DNA of 64,000 bases from Sistotremastrum niveocremeum HHB9708 (GCA_001630475.1 KV419422.1:248001-312000); one strand, 5' to 3'; numbered from the stretch's first letter, positions 24,580-38,809 are shown. Numbers and translations: made by a program. Notes: generated by a model from the letters alone, not told the origin.

Positions 24580-27500
24580 TTAGCTCGAAGACGGGGCAGA
24601 CTCTCCGAACATTGATAGCAATACGATAACATCAGCTAAAGGGTCACGAGTCAGGCCCTGTGCAAGCATGGAATTATACCAACCCACCACGTTTCAGAGG
24701 CTTTGTAAGGAAGTGGTTCATTCCAGCAGACAAACACAATCGCTGTACCGACGGTTGACAATCCGCACTTAGCGCTACAACTACCGAGCTCATTAGAAAG
24801 AGGAGAAACGACGAATAGTCGTGAGACTCACTAGGCAACACTGCGGATACTTTTCTGCGGTTCTCCAGGAGCCTAATTTTTTTACACGCTTCGACGCCAT
24901 CACAAATAGGCATATCTGTAAGGGTATGAGTACTTTGGTTTCAAGAAAATTGAACAGTACACACGGTGATCGAAAAGAGCAACACTGAAGTATCCGGGAG
25001 GATGTGCCTCCCATTCCGCAACGGCTTCATTACCGTTGGAAGTGGCAACGACACTCAACTCGTGACGCTCTAATTGTTTGATCAGGAGCTTTTGAGCAAC
25101 GGGATTGTCTGAGAAACGAGTTATCAGATCAAGTCATTCACTATCTTGATAGCGTACCTTCCGCAATGAGTACCTTGCCATACAGAGTTCTTTCGGTGGC
25201 AAGACCTTCAATTGCTTGCGACACATCGGATTGGCGGACCATGGATGCATCCACGGTAATTCCTTTCAGTGTCGCGAGCTGCTGCAATAATCTAAGTGTT
25301 CGTGGGGGTTTATGCAGCCGGACTACTCCTGAGGTAGTGTTTCTCCAAGATGGGTGTCGAGATAAGGTTTCAGCAGTTGGTGTGTAAAGGTGAATGAGAT
25401 TACAACTTGAAAAAGCAGACGACCCTGCGAGTATTTTAGAAAGCTCGTCGATTTTGGATTCCGATTGATGGTCTGCTACGACGAAATCGAGTGTTTCGTT
25501 GGCCGTAGCTAGGTCCTGTAAAGCCTTCTCCGCCTCGGCAGTGGAGTTGACTACAATCAGATGGAAACGGCCCAACATCGAAGATAATAAGGCACGCGTA
25601 GCTGGAGAAGGCGAAGCGATTAGGATCTTCTGGGACCCTAGCCTTGCATTCAAGACGTCCAAGGCGCGTTGATCCTAGGGCATGTTAGTTATAATCATAT
25701 CGCACGAGCTAATATGCTACAATACCTTTTGAGATTCGTCAGACTCGTGCACTTTGACTGGAATAGTGAACCAAAAGCTGGAGCCAACGCCAGGCTCTGA
25801 CTCCACATCGATATTTCCGCCCATCAATTTAATCAGTTCCCGAGATATTGATAAGCCGAGTCCGGTCCCTCCGAAGCGACGAGTCGACGAATTATCAGCT
25901 TGTTGAAAGGGTACAAATAACGATTCGCTATCTGTGCGCGACAGCCCTATTCCAGAATCTCTGTGCCAGACGTGAGAAAGAATCCGCGAAGACGGCCTAA
26001 TTTGAAGTACTGACTGGATCACAAACTTTAACGTGACCTCATCGGGACCACATGGGATGGAGGTGTCTATAGAGCACGTGGCACATACGAAGCCTTCACT
26101 GGTAAATTTAATGCCATTCCCAAGCAGATTCATCAGGACTTGTCGTATCCTTGCATAGTCGGCAGTCACCCATCGTGGAACATCGGGTTCGATATTGAAA
26201 GACATGTCGAGCTTCCTTGCGGCCATCGGCAGCAAAAGTTCCATGCAGTCCGCAATAACATCTTCTATGGGGAAAGGGTTGACTTCGATTTTCAACGCTT
26301 CAGCTTCCAATTTGGAGTAATCCAAGATGGAGTCGATGATCTAACAAACAATCAAACCTGAGCCATAACTGATGTAGTCGGACCATCTTACCTTGAGGAG
26401 GAGCTCGCACGATTGTTTGGCAGTTTGAACTGTAGTGAATATCAAAACTAGGTCATCTACTGTGATGATTACGAACCTATTTCACGTTGACCATCATTGA
26501 GCTCCGTGCCATCCAAAATCTCAAGCAATCCGTAAAAAGAGCTGCAAGCGGTCAGAAATTTTGAAGCCGGAGTTCGAGAGCCTGACCAACCTGAAAGGCG
26601 TTCGGAGTTCGTGACTCATCGAGGCCAAGAAATTACTCTTAATCTGGGAACACGTTGAGTGCGGGCACAAGTATTAGGTAGCCACTCCATTACCTTCGTC
26701 GCTTTTAAGGCCTCTTCGCGGCTGCGACGCGCCTCTTCCAATGCGTCCCTCTGTATTGCGATTCTCCGAATATTGGCCTTGGTCGCTTGCTGCAAAGTTT
26801 GGAAGAAAAAGGCGTTGGATATAGATACTATGTTTTGTGAGACAAGAGTTGACGGCGATGTATTCAAGAGACCCTACTGGAAGCTTGTGATCCGAGCAAG
26901 GTTGCTAAGGTGAAATCACTGCGAGAGAACGGCTTGGCACTGGCAAGGAAAATAGCCCCAAAGGTTTGTTCACGATTACTGATGATCGGCAGACATATGA
27001 CAGAATGATAAGAGCTGGTAGCAGCCAACTCAGCAAACTGAGGTTCCTGTTTGGCTTCTGATAGAAATACACGAATCTTCTCGGTTAGACCTGAATAACG
27101 TCATGGATACTCTGAAAGACTCGGGGAGAGTGGATACGGACAATACATGGTGACTGCACGTCGCAACTCATCAGGGATGAGCTTCACGGATCTTGGGTTC
27201 CTGCCGGCTGTCAGTCACTGGATTGACATCTGACTGCTGTCGATACTCACTCAAAAACTTGACATGGCCCTCCGGCATTAATGCTGGTAGAAACGGTATA
27301 GTCTCCATCATCAGTCCGAATCGCGACACTACAGAAGTCTGCCTTCGCTGCTTCTGCCGGAGAATTGACTTTAATATCAGCCTGGCTTGATTTCAATCGG
27401 ACAGCCATACCGAGTGCAATCTCCGTGAGCCTTTGCAACGCTAGAGCAGAGTTAACGAGTGCTGTGGCACACAATATGAAACGTACAGGAAGAAAGGTTA

Positions 27501-30500
27501 ATATCACTGGCGATAGCCTGACTCCATCGCAAAATCGAAGCCAGGTCTTCAGCACTGAGTGATGCAACTTCGTCGTCACTTTCACCCCTAGTTGGCTCTT
27601 CTGACGAAGTCATAGACGACATGCTCGTGGGGACAGCCTGCACGGCTACGTCTGCTGTCAGGATATGACGCTTCTGAGGTCGAGGAAGAGGTCCTTTCAA
27701 GCCAGCTTCCATCCGTTTAACCAAGCCGAAAGCACCCCATTGCTTTTCGCGCCCGATCCCTCTTCTTTGCAGTTCTATACCCAATCCCTCGACACCATTG
27801 CGGATGAAATGTGCCCCCTCCTACAACAATGTCAATATGTTGAAACGCGGATGTTACGGATGGCTGTTACCAGATATAACGCAATCCCTTCTTCAAGCAA
27901 CCAATCGCCGTCGACAGCGAGAGTAATGGCCTTGTCAAATTGTTTCAGCGCTGATGGATCGTTGCGCAGCGCAGACAGCTCCGCATCCTAGGGATGGGCG
28001 CTGAGTAGTCTATATGGTTATGCAGACCTGGAGACTCACGACTAGCACGACCCATGTGCTGGTGTTTATGTGCCCCGGTGACAGCCAGCTTGACGAATGG
28101 TGAGGATGATAGATTCAGATGAAGTTACCAAATTGACACGCACCCACGAAGATAGTGCTGATTCAGTGACACTTGATGGAGATACTTTTGCTTCTCAGGG
28201 TCACTCATGGTATGGCCGTGGTCACGAAGAGTTTGTATAAGGGCCAGTGAATGGAAGAATAGACCGTATCGCACATGTCTCTGCGGCCGGGAAGTTAGCG
28301 AAAACGCAGACGCCCAAGGAAAGAAGGAGCTACATGGTTAGGATGACATAGCCTGTTCTCATACAAACGGAAACCAAGTTCTGCAGCTGCTTCGAACCAG
28401 CCCAAGCAGTAAAGACCCGCGATCTCGATTCATGTTTAGAACCTGCAAAGAATCCAATAGATCAAATCATACCTTCCACGAATTATGCCTAGGATCGTAT
28501 GGTCAGTCCTCCCGAGCACCCAAGGCTGTGCGAAAGGGGCATACCAATTAAGGTCCATTTCTACGTTCCCTGCTTTCTCATAAATCGTTCTCACGTGCTC
28601 TGCCTCGCTGAAGCCTTCGTAATCGAAAGCGGTTTCTGCAGTCTTTGAGATGGTGTCTCCGCACAAAGCATGAAGGTATATGAGAAGAGCTGCGGAGATT
28701 CAATTTTAGTACACCTTCAAATCAGTCGTGAGCTCACTTTGTGGTAGCATATAATTTGGGCTAGCAGGGGTCCATATCTTGATGTCGTTTATCAGCTGAA
28801 AAAGGCAGAGTCAGCAGTATTTACGAGACATAGGATTAGGAAGGTCTGAGACCTCTTCAGTTAGTGGAACCAATTCTTGTACTACGAAAATTTCAGGATT
28901 TAAATGCATAGAAAAGAAACAAATGTGGCACATGGTTCGCAAACGAAGATCCGGCATGCGGCTTGAGGAAGGGCAGCGAATCCTGCATAAATTCTAATAC
29001 GTGTTAGTTATGGGATTATAGTTCGATTCGTTGTACGCTACCTATCACCCGCCGAGAAGGCCAATTTCAGAGCCGTTTCCAAACGGGGTATAACACTTCG
29101 AAAGTGTATGTTGTCGTAAGGAGCCACCTAGCGTCGGGAGCAAATGAGCAGATCTACAGCATGTCAGATCACGTGGTTTGCCTACCATAGACGAATAGAT
29201 AACATGGGCTTTGCTAGAAACATCGCGGAGATTGGTTAGTGGATCCAATGCATACAGTAACCAACCGACCACTGCTCTAAGCTCGTCCCTATAATGGCAT
29301 TGGTAGGATCTAGAAATTTAGACGTGAATACTCACCGTGCCGTTCAGCTATCTGCAAGCCAAGACGTCCAAGGTCCACTGAAAACCGATACATCTCTCTA
29401 CGTTCGGCCGAAGCTAAAGTGCAGTCGTATCACATGTCTGGACGTAGAGAAACAGAACGCCTACAACTGAGAGTCCAAAAGAATCCTAGGGCGGAACCAG
29501 GGCACATTCCGAACCTGACAAAATCAGAGATGCCCGCCAATAAATAAATAGTGAGATATGCTCACCGCAAGGAATGTAAAATGGTCTAACGCAAGCAGAA
29601 ATTGTAAGTGCATACAACCGCAGATGGAAGGGCACAAACCGTCAATCCAATCACTTCGGCAAAACCTTCCCCCGCCCCCCAATAGGCAGATGTTCCTGAT
29701 AACGATCAAGATCTGCTGAAGAGTCATATTCTCAAATTTCTTACCAGCATCGTTAAGAATTGCAACAGCGAGCTTTGCACGTGTATCTGTAGCCTTGGGG
29801 AGGTTCAAAATTGCTTCAAATCCTCGTCTTAAAACCTCATCCTTCACAACAGCAAAGAGATCATCGGCTTGCCGGCGCGTGGCCTTGCTGTCTATATCGA
29901 CACCCAGTTCCCGGAGGGCATGCAGGGTGTCTTGAAGAGACCCAGCAAAATTCTTGGCAACAAAAGAATTGAGACTTCTAACTCTTAGGACCCGAGCTCT
30001 ATCTTCTGGTTTGGTGATATTGGCAAGAATATAATTCAACGTCTTTTGGGAGTTCTGAATATCCTCTTTGGCTGATTTGAGTACGGGGTCATCAGGTGTC
30101 GTAATCAATCCTACCTTTCCATGATAGTAACCTGTAAATGTGAGATTACTCTGAAGACGATCCAGCAAGCAGACATACTCAGCTATTTTGAGTAACAAAT
30201 CATACGTTGTCCTGTGGTCCGTCTCCCAACAGTTCTCGGCTAAAAGTTCCTTGGCAGTGAGGGAAAATTCCAACGCTCGTTCATGAGCTCCGCGCGACGA
30301 AGCAGACTCCACGGCTTGTAGCAGATATCGAAGAAATTCTGAGCGGCGGGGATGGCTCTTCAATAGGTTGGAACATCTACGGCGTTCGCAATGAGCCGAT
30401 CCATCAGCATTCAAAGAATATTTTTGGTACCTTTGGCAATATTCAGCGATGCGGAATGTGTCGACGGTGCTCTCCCGACTGAGCATTAGTATAATCTAGA

Positions 30501-33500
30501 AATATCGAATTAGAAGAAAATAGTATGACGGGCAACTCATCACATACACGGAGTGCCATCTTTTCTTGGACCTCACTGGATAGGCCTTCGAAATAAGAGA
30601 CGGCGGCTTGTCGATACCGATCGTGAGAGAAGGCACATTTATCACGGGCCCTTTGCTGAATCCAACCCTCCATCATAGCAACATGAAGGCCTTTCATGGA
30701 AGTTTTTGAAGCTATGCGATCTCTTGAAGTTGAAGTTTCTGGATCCGATTCTTCACTTCCGGAATCTTCCCAGTCTATCATCAGAGCGACCTCTGTGAGA
30801 CTGAACCTAATCAGTTTAAGCAACTAATCAAAAAGACCTGTTGTCTTCTATACTCACGACGCCCCAAGTAAACCACTCCACGAAATAAAACTGCGCGCCG
30901 CTTCGGGCAATTCGGCGAGATGCTGAACAAGAAATGAAATGTTGTTGGGATCGATATCGCCCCCAAGAGATGAGAAGCTTTTTTCTATGGCACCAATGTT
31001 ATATCTGGCGGGTGTATAAGTTGAACGACGCGATTATTATGTGATGGCGACCCACTGCCAAGTGTTGGAGGGCGAATCGAAGAAAATCTTGATGTGAAAT
31101 GTTATCTCTCGACAAGAGGAGCAAAACAGGTAAAGCAACTCACATGGCCCTGGCGTCGGAAGTTTAAGAGGAGATTACGTGCAGAGAAAGGGTTCCCCTG
31201 AGACAAGCGGTGGCACAGCCGAGCGAGAGAGGCACATTCCTCTTTCGGTCTATGCAAAGATTTTGACACAAGGGATGAGATTGCTGGGTAGCCCAGTGGC
31301 TCGAGATTAATCCAAGTCGTTCGCGCTCGACTCGAGAATATGTTTTTCATTCGACTTTCCGTCGAATCGTCGTGCCGCATGGAAACGAAAAGCAACTTGG
31401 AGAAGAAGTAAGATATTCGATCAGAAAACGTAGACGTTCTTTACAGACCATCTTTCCTTTCGCACTGATGATAGAGCTGATGAGGTCAAGTGACCTGTGA
31501 CATTCATCGTCAGATTGAAATGGTTTTAGGAAGTGCATGCCACTTACGCTTCATCTGCGAAATGGAGATCGTCAAGGAATAGGGCCATGAGGCGTATTTC
31601 AGCTAGTACACTCAATACATGCTCAAATAGAGATTGAAACCGAGCTCGAAGTTCTGTCTTTGACAGTGACTCCTGAGATGCCTGAGGCAACTCAGTGCTT
31701 TTCAAGATGTCCTGGAGCTCTGGTGTACCGTCGTACAAGAGGTGAAGGTTTCCAAGCTGAGGTCCCAGTCGATTTTTCAGAGTGCTAATAAAGACGTATG
31801 TATCTGCTGGATAGACCAAGAGTTGGCGCAAGACGGATGATAGGCAAGTCAACTGGAACGAGATAAGCTCCAAAGCTTTCAGAGGAGAGTATATTCACTA
31901 ACAATGGAGGAGAAAGGTGGCGACTTTTCCACAAATTTTGCGTATCCCCAGAGGCCGTGATTACGCCACCGCGATTGTTGCGCCATTATGAGAGCGCTTT
32001 TTCCGATACTTCAATCGGCACAAAAGTAAGTCATAAGAGACATTCCGTGAAGGTACCAAAAACATACCCAGCTGGACCGCATACAACGACAGTATGTGTT
32101 CGTAGAACTCTATTTTTTGCATGGAACGAGGCTCGTCGTCCGTGGTCGCCACTTGGGGTATTGCTCGTTGTTGACGGAGAAGGGCTTAGACGACCGTTGC
32201 TGGCCGAATCCGAAGCGAACGTGAGTACTCTGGGAGTCGATGCATCATCTTGGCCAGCGCCCTGAGTCTGTGAGCCTTCGCTTCGAGACGTCGCAGATTC
32301 GCTCCTGTCCTCGGGGCCGGGGGTCGCCGTTTGGCTCGCCGAAGACGAGATCGAAATAGCTATAGAGCCCTTGCTCATGCCTAAAGATCTGGCGTGATTT
32401 GTAGAGGCGTGTCGAATGACACTGCGTATCATTTCAACTTCCTTTTCGCGTCCAAACTATATAGGCCAGATTTAGCAAGGTTTGATGCTGGTTGTGGTGG
32501 CACAAGCTTACCAGTGAATTCGGAAGTGTGAACTCCTAGATATAAAACATCAGCATTCAGCCATACGAAGATAATGAATGAGTACCATGAACTTATCATG
32601 GCTTGCAATTTGGAACGAAGGTATGAGCTGGTTGTTGGTTAGTGATCTGCATGAGTTGGGGACAGTGGAACCTACGTTTACATCCGACGGGCCGGTATCA
32701 CTAAGACCTACGACATGGTTTAGACGCTTTTGACATTCAAGCAGGTCGTATTTCAAGCCAACGGCGCTGTTATATCGATCGTCAGGATGCTTAGCCAGCA
32801 ACTTCTCTAGTATACGGGCTATTACTGCCGGTATGTCTCCGCGCAGCTCATGAACGGGCCTGATGTCAGTTTGGACGATGGCTCTCAAAACCTCGATTGG
32901 GGTTCCTTCAAATGGGAGGACTCCACGACCGACCAAGAGCATCCAGAAGAATACGCCTGAAAGGACTTCATGAGAATGATTCATAGTTGCATCCTGAGAG
33001 TCAATACCTAGAGAATACAGATCTGTTCGATGATCCTCAGAATTGGACTCGGTGCCTCCCGTCTGCTCTGGCGCAAGACAGCACATGGCTTCTGCTATCC
33101 TCTGTCGCTCCTTGTCATCCGAGTTCTCTGATCTAACAACAAATGAAGAAGGGCCCCCAAGCATTTCCAAAGAGACGGCACGATTGCCAAAGTGAACTAG
33201 GCGGACGAAGCCCGAATGCGCATTGACATGGAAGGCGTTTGATCGAACTGTGATCACTCGCTACAGAGGTTGGCTATGTTTGAGTCAAAGAATTACATAC
33301 CTTCACGATGCGTAAAGCCCAATCTAGCAAAGCGATGGTAAGGTTAACAAGGCTGAGCCGTTAAGGAAGCCACATACTTGTGAAGCAATTCAATACAATG
33401 TGTGGCTTGAATAGCAAATCTGGAGCAACTGTGACTAGAGTTCTCATCCAGTGATGTTTGCCATTACTCACTCAAGAAATGTGGCCAGGTCGATAAGGGG

Positions 33501-34139
33501 TAGCGGTTCGTCATCTCTAAAAGGTTCCCCCTCCTCGTCCACATCTGGCATTGCTATATCTCCCAGGAAAGCAGGCCCCGGACACGCCACCGACTCCGGT
33601 ATAAGAAGGTCATTAATCTGGTCACTGGGAAAGTAACGAGCGAGTTGATTATAACCAGGGTGGGAGAGGACGAGAACAACACAATCGCCTGATTCAGGAG
33701 GTATGGTGAGATATTCTAGGAGTCGTAATGTGACATTTGCGTGTATTGCTTCGTTAGAGGTGCTCATGAGCTCCAATCTGAGGACATATTGTCATTTGGG
33801 AAATGAGTTGAGTGGTCTAGACGCGGTGACGCACATATGGGCCTCTCTCTCCAGACAAAGGGAGCCATTGGAATGAGCCGTTGATATTTTGGCTAGAACC
33901 TTTGACCCCTCCTTCAAATTGACTCCCTCGGCGAGCAATGTTGCTGAACCAGTGTCCTGCCATGCGTTGGCCTAGACCAGATATGAGTTGGCGACGGCCT
34001 GCCACCGTTAGGGGCTTACCTTTTCGAACGAGTAACCAGGGACAGACAATATGTCATCCTTAAACGACACATTAGGCCTTGCCAGGGTAGACTTTCTAGG
34101 AGGCATCGAACGACCGTGGTGGCCTAAGACGTCCTTCAT
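24580..34139 (-). CDS. Group-X hybrid histidine kinase (pseudokinase-ATPase-GAF-HK-receiver)
   Basis: Very large signalling protein, a little over 2,000 residues, of the fungal group-X class (Candida Chk1, fission yeast Mak2/Mak3). The start MKDVLGHHGRSMPPRK lies at 34139. Order: a Ser/Thr kinase-like head (EREAHML; catalytic loop HREVRSNAF in place of HRDxKxxN; HFGNR in place of DFG), an AAA/STAND ATPase with Walker A GPAGIGKSA (exon join near 32070/32012) and ALFLDDLHFAD, a long helical-repeat region, a GAF domain (about 27800-26900), the H-box FLASMSHELRTPF (about 26590-26640), ATP-binding motifs RQVLMNLLGNGIKFT, DSGIGL and GGTGLGLSIS, a receiver-like domain (25662-25141), and a true receiver with LFDHHMPICDG and the lysine in FLTKPLKR. 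The last exon, acceptor at about 24642, ends ADVIVLLSMFGESAPSSS. Dozens of short introns interrupt it. It likely feeds stress phosphorelay. Confidence 0.9.
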
Positions 34140-34461
34140 GTTCCCAAACGTGATGGGTCTTGACACGCCCCACGTTGAATTTCAGAAGCCAAGTGAGAAA
34201 TAGAAGCATCGCGTGCCTGGGTACGCAAAATACTTCCGGACTTTGTATTCCAAATCTCACTATCAGTTACATAGATACTGCAAACTAAGACATATAGGCA
34301 CAAGCACAACGCAAATTGTATTTTGTCGACAAGCTTTATCGGACAAGATGAAATAATACACACAAAGGATCTCAATCAGACGATCCCAAAAATGTCGGGA
34401 AAAGGAAGGGTTTTTGTTGATCCACCCCATGGGGCGCAGGCGGAGTTTATTTACGAAGTCA
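34140..34461. other. Spacer between histidine kinase start and SUB2 end
   Basis: This 322-bp tandem spacer holds the kinase promoter and the SUB2 3' untranslated region. Nothing else is seen. Confidence 0.4.
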
Positions 34462-36471
34462 CTAGCGACGCACTGTAAGCGGGAAGACAGCGTGCACGTA
34501 AGAGAAGACTTACTATAACTCGAAGGGTCGATGGTCGTAGGGAGTTCCGAGACTTTCACCTCAAATCTCGCCTGGATTTGGTTAAGGATCTCGCGGTCGG
34601 CATCTGACGACACAAATGTAATAGCAAGACCCTTGGTACCGAAACGACCCGCACGACTATAGCAAAACGCGTAAATCGATCAGACAACGTGGAAAGCCGG
34701 AATTTCGCTTACCCGACACGATGCAAATAACTGTCGGCATCAGAAGATGAGTCGTAATTGATCACAATATTGACGCGTTCCACATCAATTCCACGCCCAA
34801 AGATGTCGGTGGCAACCAGGATTCTTTTCTCGAAGTTCTTGAATTGTTTGTATCGGGAAATTCTAAAACCGAGTAAGTAGGGCTTCTATAGTTTCCGAAA
34901 GTGGAGCTACCTCTCATCCTGTTGCAAGCCGGAATGGATGCAAATGCTGGGGAAATTGCATTCTTTCAGAAGCTTGTCGAGTTCATTGGCACGAGCCACC
35001 GATTTGACGAAAATGACCACCTATGAGTTACAATGATGTCAGATGCAGGTTGTTTGTTTTTAATGGGAGGCTAACTTGATTAAATTCAAGATTATCGAGC
35101 AGGTCATTCAGTTTTCGGTTCTTGGCTGCCTCCTCGAGCTGAATGTAGTGCTGTTGCAAACCATGGAGGGTAAGCTTCGTTTCGTCGTCCACAAAAATTT
35201 CCAAAGGCTATGGTAAGCTGTCAGTACAAATGCAACAGGCGACGGGGGACATGACGCACGTTCGTCATAAACTTCTTGCACGTAACTCTGATATCCTTTG
35301 ACAGAGTGGCGCTGAACATCATTACTTGCTTGTGGTGAGGAGTGACGCGGAAGATTTCCTGGACATCTCGCCGCATGTCTGCGAACGCGAAAGGTGCGCA
35401 AATACAGAGAAGGTAAGAACCAAGCCAATGGTATGAGGGAGGGAGAAAAGAGAAAACTTGAATTGAGAGTATAACTGCTTCGTCAACCCAGCCAAAAATG
35501 CAGGCCTTGAGACATGCTTCTTCCTTCGGAAAACTCCTTTGATTTGATGCTCGGTAACTCGCGGTGCCTTCCCATGTATCCGTAGATTGTAGGCGAGGCG
35601 ACGTGATGTGGCGTCGAAATAAACGACAAACGATATGCAGAAGATCGTGGCTCAGGTGAGAGCGAGAAGGACAAGAGGCCAGAAAACAGGCGACGTTTGG
35701 GACTCGGACGGGAGACAAAGAGGCGGTGGCGAAATCGAATGACTAACCAAGCTGTTCAAGCATCTTGTCGCATTCGTCGAGGACGAAATGCTTGACGTTC
35801 TTAGGTTGGAGGTACTTGTCCCGCGTGAGCGCGTTGAGTCGACCAGGGGTGGCAACGACGATGTGAGGACAGGTCGTTTTATCTCTCAACAGATCAATGT
35901 CTTTTTGAACTGGCGTTCCGCCATAGAAGACCCCAATGCGGATGTCGGGCATGTATTTTGAGAATCGAGCGTACTCGTTTTTGATTTGGAACGCCAATTC
36001 GCGGGTGTGGCACATCACAAGGACGGACACCTCGCCATTGACCGGTTCGACTTGCTGCAGCGTCGCTAGGACGAAAACAGCAGTCTTTCCATGACCTGAT
36101 TTGGCCTGACAGAGCACGTCCATTCCCAAAACTGCCTGAGGAATACATTCCTGCTGGACTTGAAAAACGACACGCGTTTCAAAAAAGAGTGCGAAAGGCG
36201 CGCCAACAAGCGAACACACCTTCCGAGGGATGTTCGAACCCTAAATCACTGATGGCACGAAGCAATTCTGGCTTCAAAAGGAAGTCTCTGAAAAGTGTGT
36301 TAGACTACATTTGGAAACGCATTTGCACGGCCGAACTTACCTGAAGCCAGTTGAGTGGATGCCAGAAAACTTCTTGTCCTTGTCAGCTGAGCCGTTCTGG
36401 GGCACGCCATCAGCAATGGCGTCCTGCTCGTCCTCGTAGTCGATAAGGTCTTCGTTGTCTTGTGCGCTCAT
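34462..36471 (-). CDS. SUB2: DECD-box RNA helicase Sub2/UAP56
   Basis: RNA-dependent ATPase of the spliceosome and the TREX complex, linking splicing to mRNA export. The start at 36471 gives [17 protein letters not shown]. Conserved blocks follow: [34 protein letters not shown] (Walker A, with His where yeast has Leu), [30 protein letters not shown] (the family's DECD box), [46 protein letters not shown] and YLHRVGRAGRFG. The last intron (donor in PSSY) joins a tiny final exon so the protein ends PSSYMRR with TAG at 34462-34464. About eight introns lie within. It is divergent from CCA1 with 174 bp between SUB2 and the upstream CCA1 ATG. Confidence 0.97.
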
Positions 36472-36645
36472 GGTCGTAATGTTGTCAGAGAAGAGATCAG
36501 TAGGCGAGGGTGAGGAACAATGATTCGAGGCGGAGTTGGAACAAATTGGCGCACAGACCATGCATGCACTACTCGTGCCGTACCCTTTCTTTGTACGTCT
36601 GTAACTACTAAAAGGACAGTTCTTCCTGGTCGGGTTTCTCGGTGT

Positions 36646-38809
36646 ATGCGAGTTGTTTCCCTTCTTAAATCACGTATCCATCGTTCTCCCTTTCCTCGCT
36701 TGTTTTCTCGTTTTACTATGGGCCAATACATGTCTCTGCGAGACGCTTATGTTGTCCACAAGCCTTCATACCCATCTACACTAGACATCTCTCTCACAGA
36801 AGAGGAGGCCAAGCTCTTTGAGCTTCTCGACAACTTCACCAAACAGCTGCTGAATGACTCAAATCAGAATGTCGAGTGTCGAGTAGCTGGAGGATGGGTT
36901 AGAGACAAAGTCAGTGACTCAAGACTTTGTCCATCTTAGCATATCTCAATAATCATCACCTAGCTATTGGGACAAGACAGCGATGATATTGATATCGCAT
37001 TGTCATCGATGATGGGTCTACCTTTTGCGGAAAAATTTGTTGAATACGTCAAGTCTGAAAAGATCGATGCTGGACAGCCCCACGCAATCAAGCAAAATCC
37101 GGACCAGTCAAAACACTTGGAACCCGCGCGCGTCAAGGTCTTGGGATACGAACTCGACTTTGTTAACTTACGACACGAGGAGTATGCGGTAGACAGTCGC
37201 ATCCCTGTCCAAGTGGTACGGCGCGCCGTTTCGCTACTGCGTTGTTTTGGACTGAATGTCGTAACAGAAATTCGGAACTCCTGTGCAGGATGCGACGAGG
37301 CGCGATCTCACATTCAATGCTCTATTTTACAACATCCACAAGGGCGACGTTGAGGACCATACCGGGCATGTCAGCTTGTTTTGTGCTTCTTTGCTTCGTG
37401 GATTTACTCACGCTCGTAATTCTAGGGCCTCGATGACTTGGTTGCTGGTATTGTTCGGACCCCCCTGCCCCCCAAAGAAACCTTCCTTGACGATCCGCTA
37501 CGCATTCTACGCTGTATGAGGTTCGCCAGCCGATTTGGCTTCGAAATCGATGACAGTATCATCAAAGCGGCCCGGGATCCTGTCATCCAAGTAGGTCTCC
37601 AGAGAGTAACATGTGGTATCTTTGTCTGAATCACCACGCAGAAAGCCCTCTTGCAGAAAGTGACGCGCGACCGTATTGGAGAAGAGTTGAATAAAATGCT
37701 AAAAGGTCAGTCTCTTTCATTATATATGGAAACTCGATAATGAAACTACGCAAACCAGGACCTGACCCCATGCGGGCGATCTTGCTACTGGAGACCTTTC
37801 ATCTATTCTCACCTGTCTTCGAACCACCCACCCCTTATCCATTTTCATCACCGAAGACATATCGTTCGGCCGTTAGCGCAGCCCTGATCCTATATTCTAT
37901 CCTTTACCCGCCACGGTCATCTCAAGTACCCCGTGTTGATCCTGCAATGACACTTCCCATCAAAAGCGACAAAAGCACTCAAGCGCGGTTCTTTTTGGCG
38001 GCTGCACTCACCCCGTGGAAGGACACGACTTATCAAGAGAAAAAACATGTTCGATTGGGCGTGGAACTCGTCATCCGTCAAGGCCTGAAGGTGATCTGGT
38101 CTCAGGAAGCTGGTCATACATGGTCCTAATGTCGCCCCAGCTCGGCACACAGAACAACTATCTCGATGGTATTCCCCCCTTGTTTGAAGCGGCAAAGTTG
38201 CTTGCGAATCCAACTCTGCAGCGCTTCCAGAATCCCTCGCCACGGGTTGCCATCGGTATGGTCCCATCGCCCTCCCTGAAATTGATTTTTGACTTGCTAC
38301 AGGTCGTCTCGTTCGTGATAAAATTGTGCACAAGGAACATGGGGCGTACTGGACAACCTCTTTGCTATTCTCGCTCGTGCAAGAGATCTTCTCTACTTGG
38401 GACCCCTTGAATGATACCGTTGACAGTGCGTTACTCGTTGCTCATCACATGACAGCTTTCTGAGTTATAAACCAGTCGACAAAACTACCGATTTAATTAA
38501 TACTTACAATGCTTTCGTCGCAAAGGTCGAAGAATATGGGCTTGTACCGGACCCTGCCGAAAAGGCCCTCTTGACTGTAAGCCTTCTTTCACTATCGTTT
38601 TGCCGCGTGGTCGATCAATTTCATAGGGTCACGAAATTTGCGAGACGCTAGCCGTCACGAGGCCCGGTCCTTGGACCGGTGAAGTGCTTTCACGACTTGC
38701 CGATTGGCGTTTCGAGAATCCTGATGGGACCAAAGAGGCCGCTCGTGCTTGGTTGAAGCGAGAACACGATGCCGGCAGGATCTCTACGGTCGACCGCAAA
38801 AGAGCTTGA
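36646..38809 (+). CDS. CCA1: CCA-adding tRNA nucleotidyltransferase
   Basis: Class II nucleotidyltransferase that adds CCA to tRNA 3' ends in cytosol, nucleus and mitochondria. Two in-frame starts are likely. The one at 36646 yields MRVVSLLKSRIHRSPFPRLF, Arg/Ser-rich with no acidic residue, a good mitochondrial targeting peptide. The one at 36718 (MGQYMSLRDAYVVHK) would give the nuclear/cytosolic form. The head domain has GGWVRDKLLGQDSDDIDIAL with the catalytic D-x-D pair, ATRRDLTFNALFYNI, and DLVAGIVRTPLPPKETFLDD followed by PLRILRCMRFASRFGFEI (the B/D motifs). The end is RAWLKREHDAG...VDRKRA with TGA at 38807. The middle third (37740-38600) is only partly resolved into exons. Confidence 0.94.
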
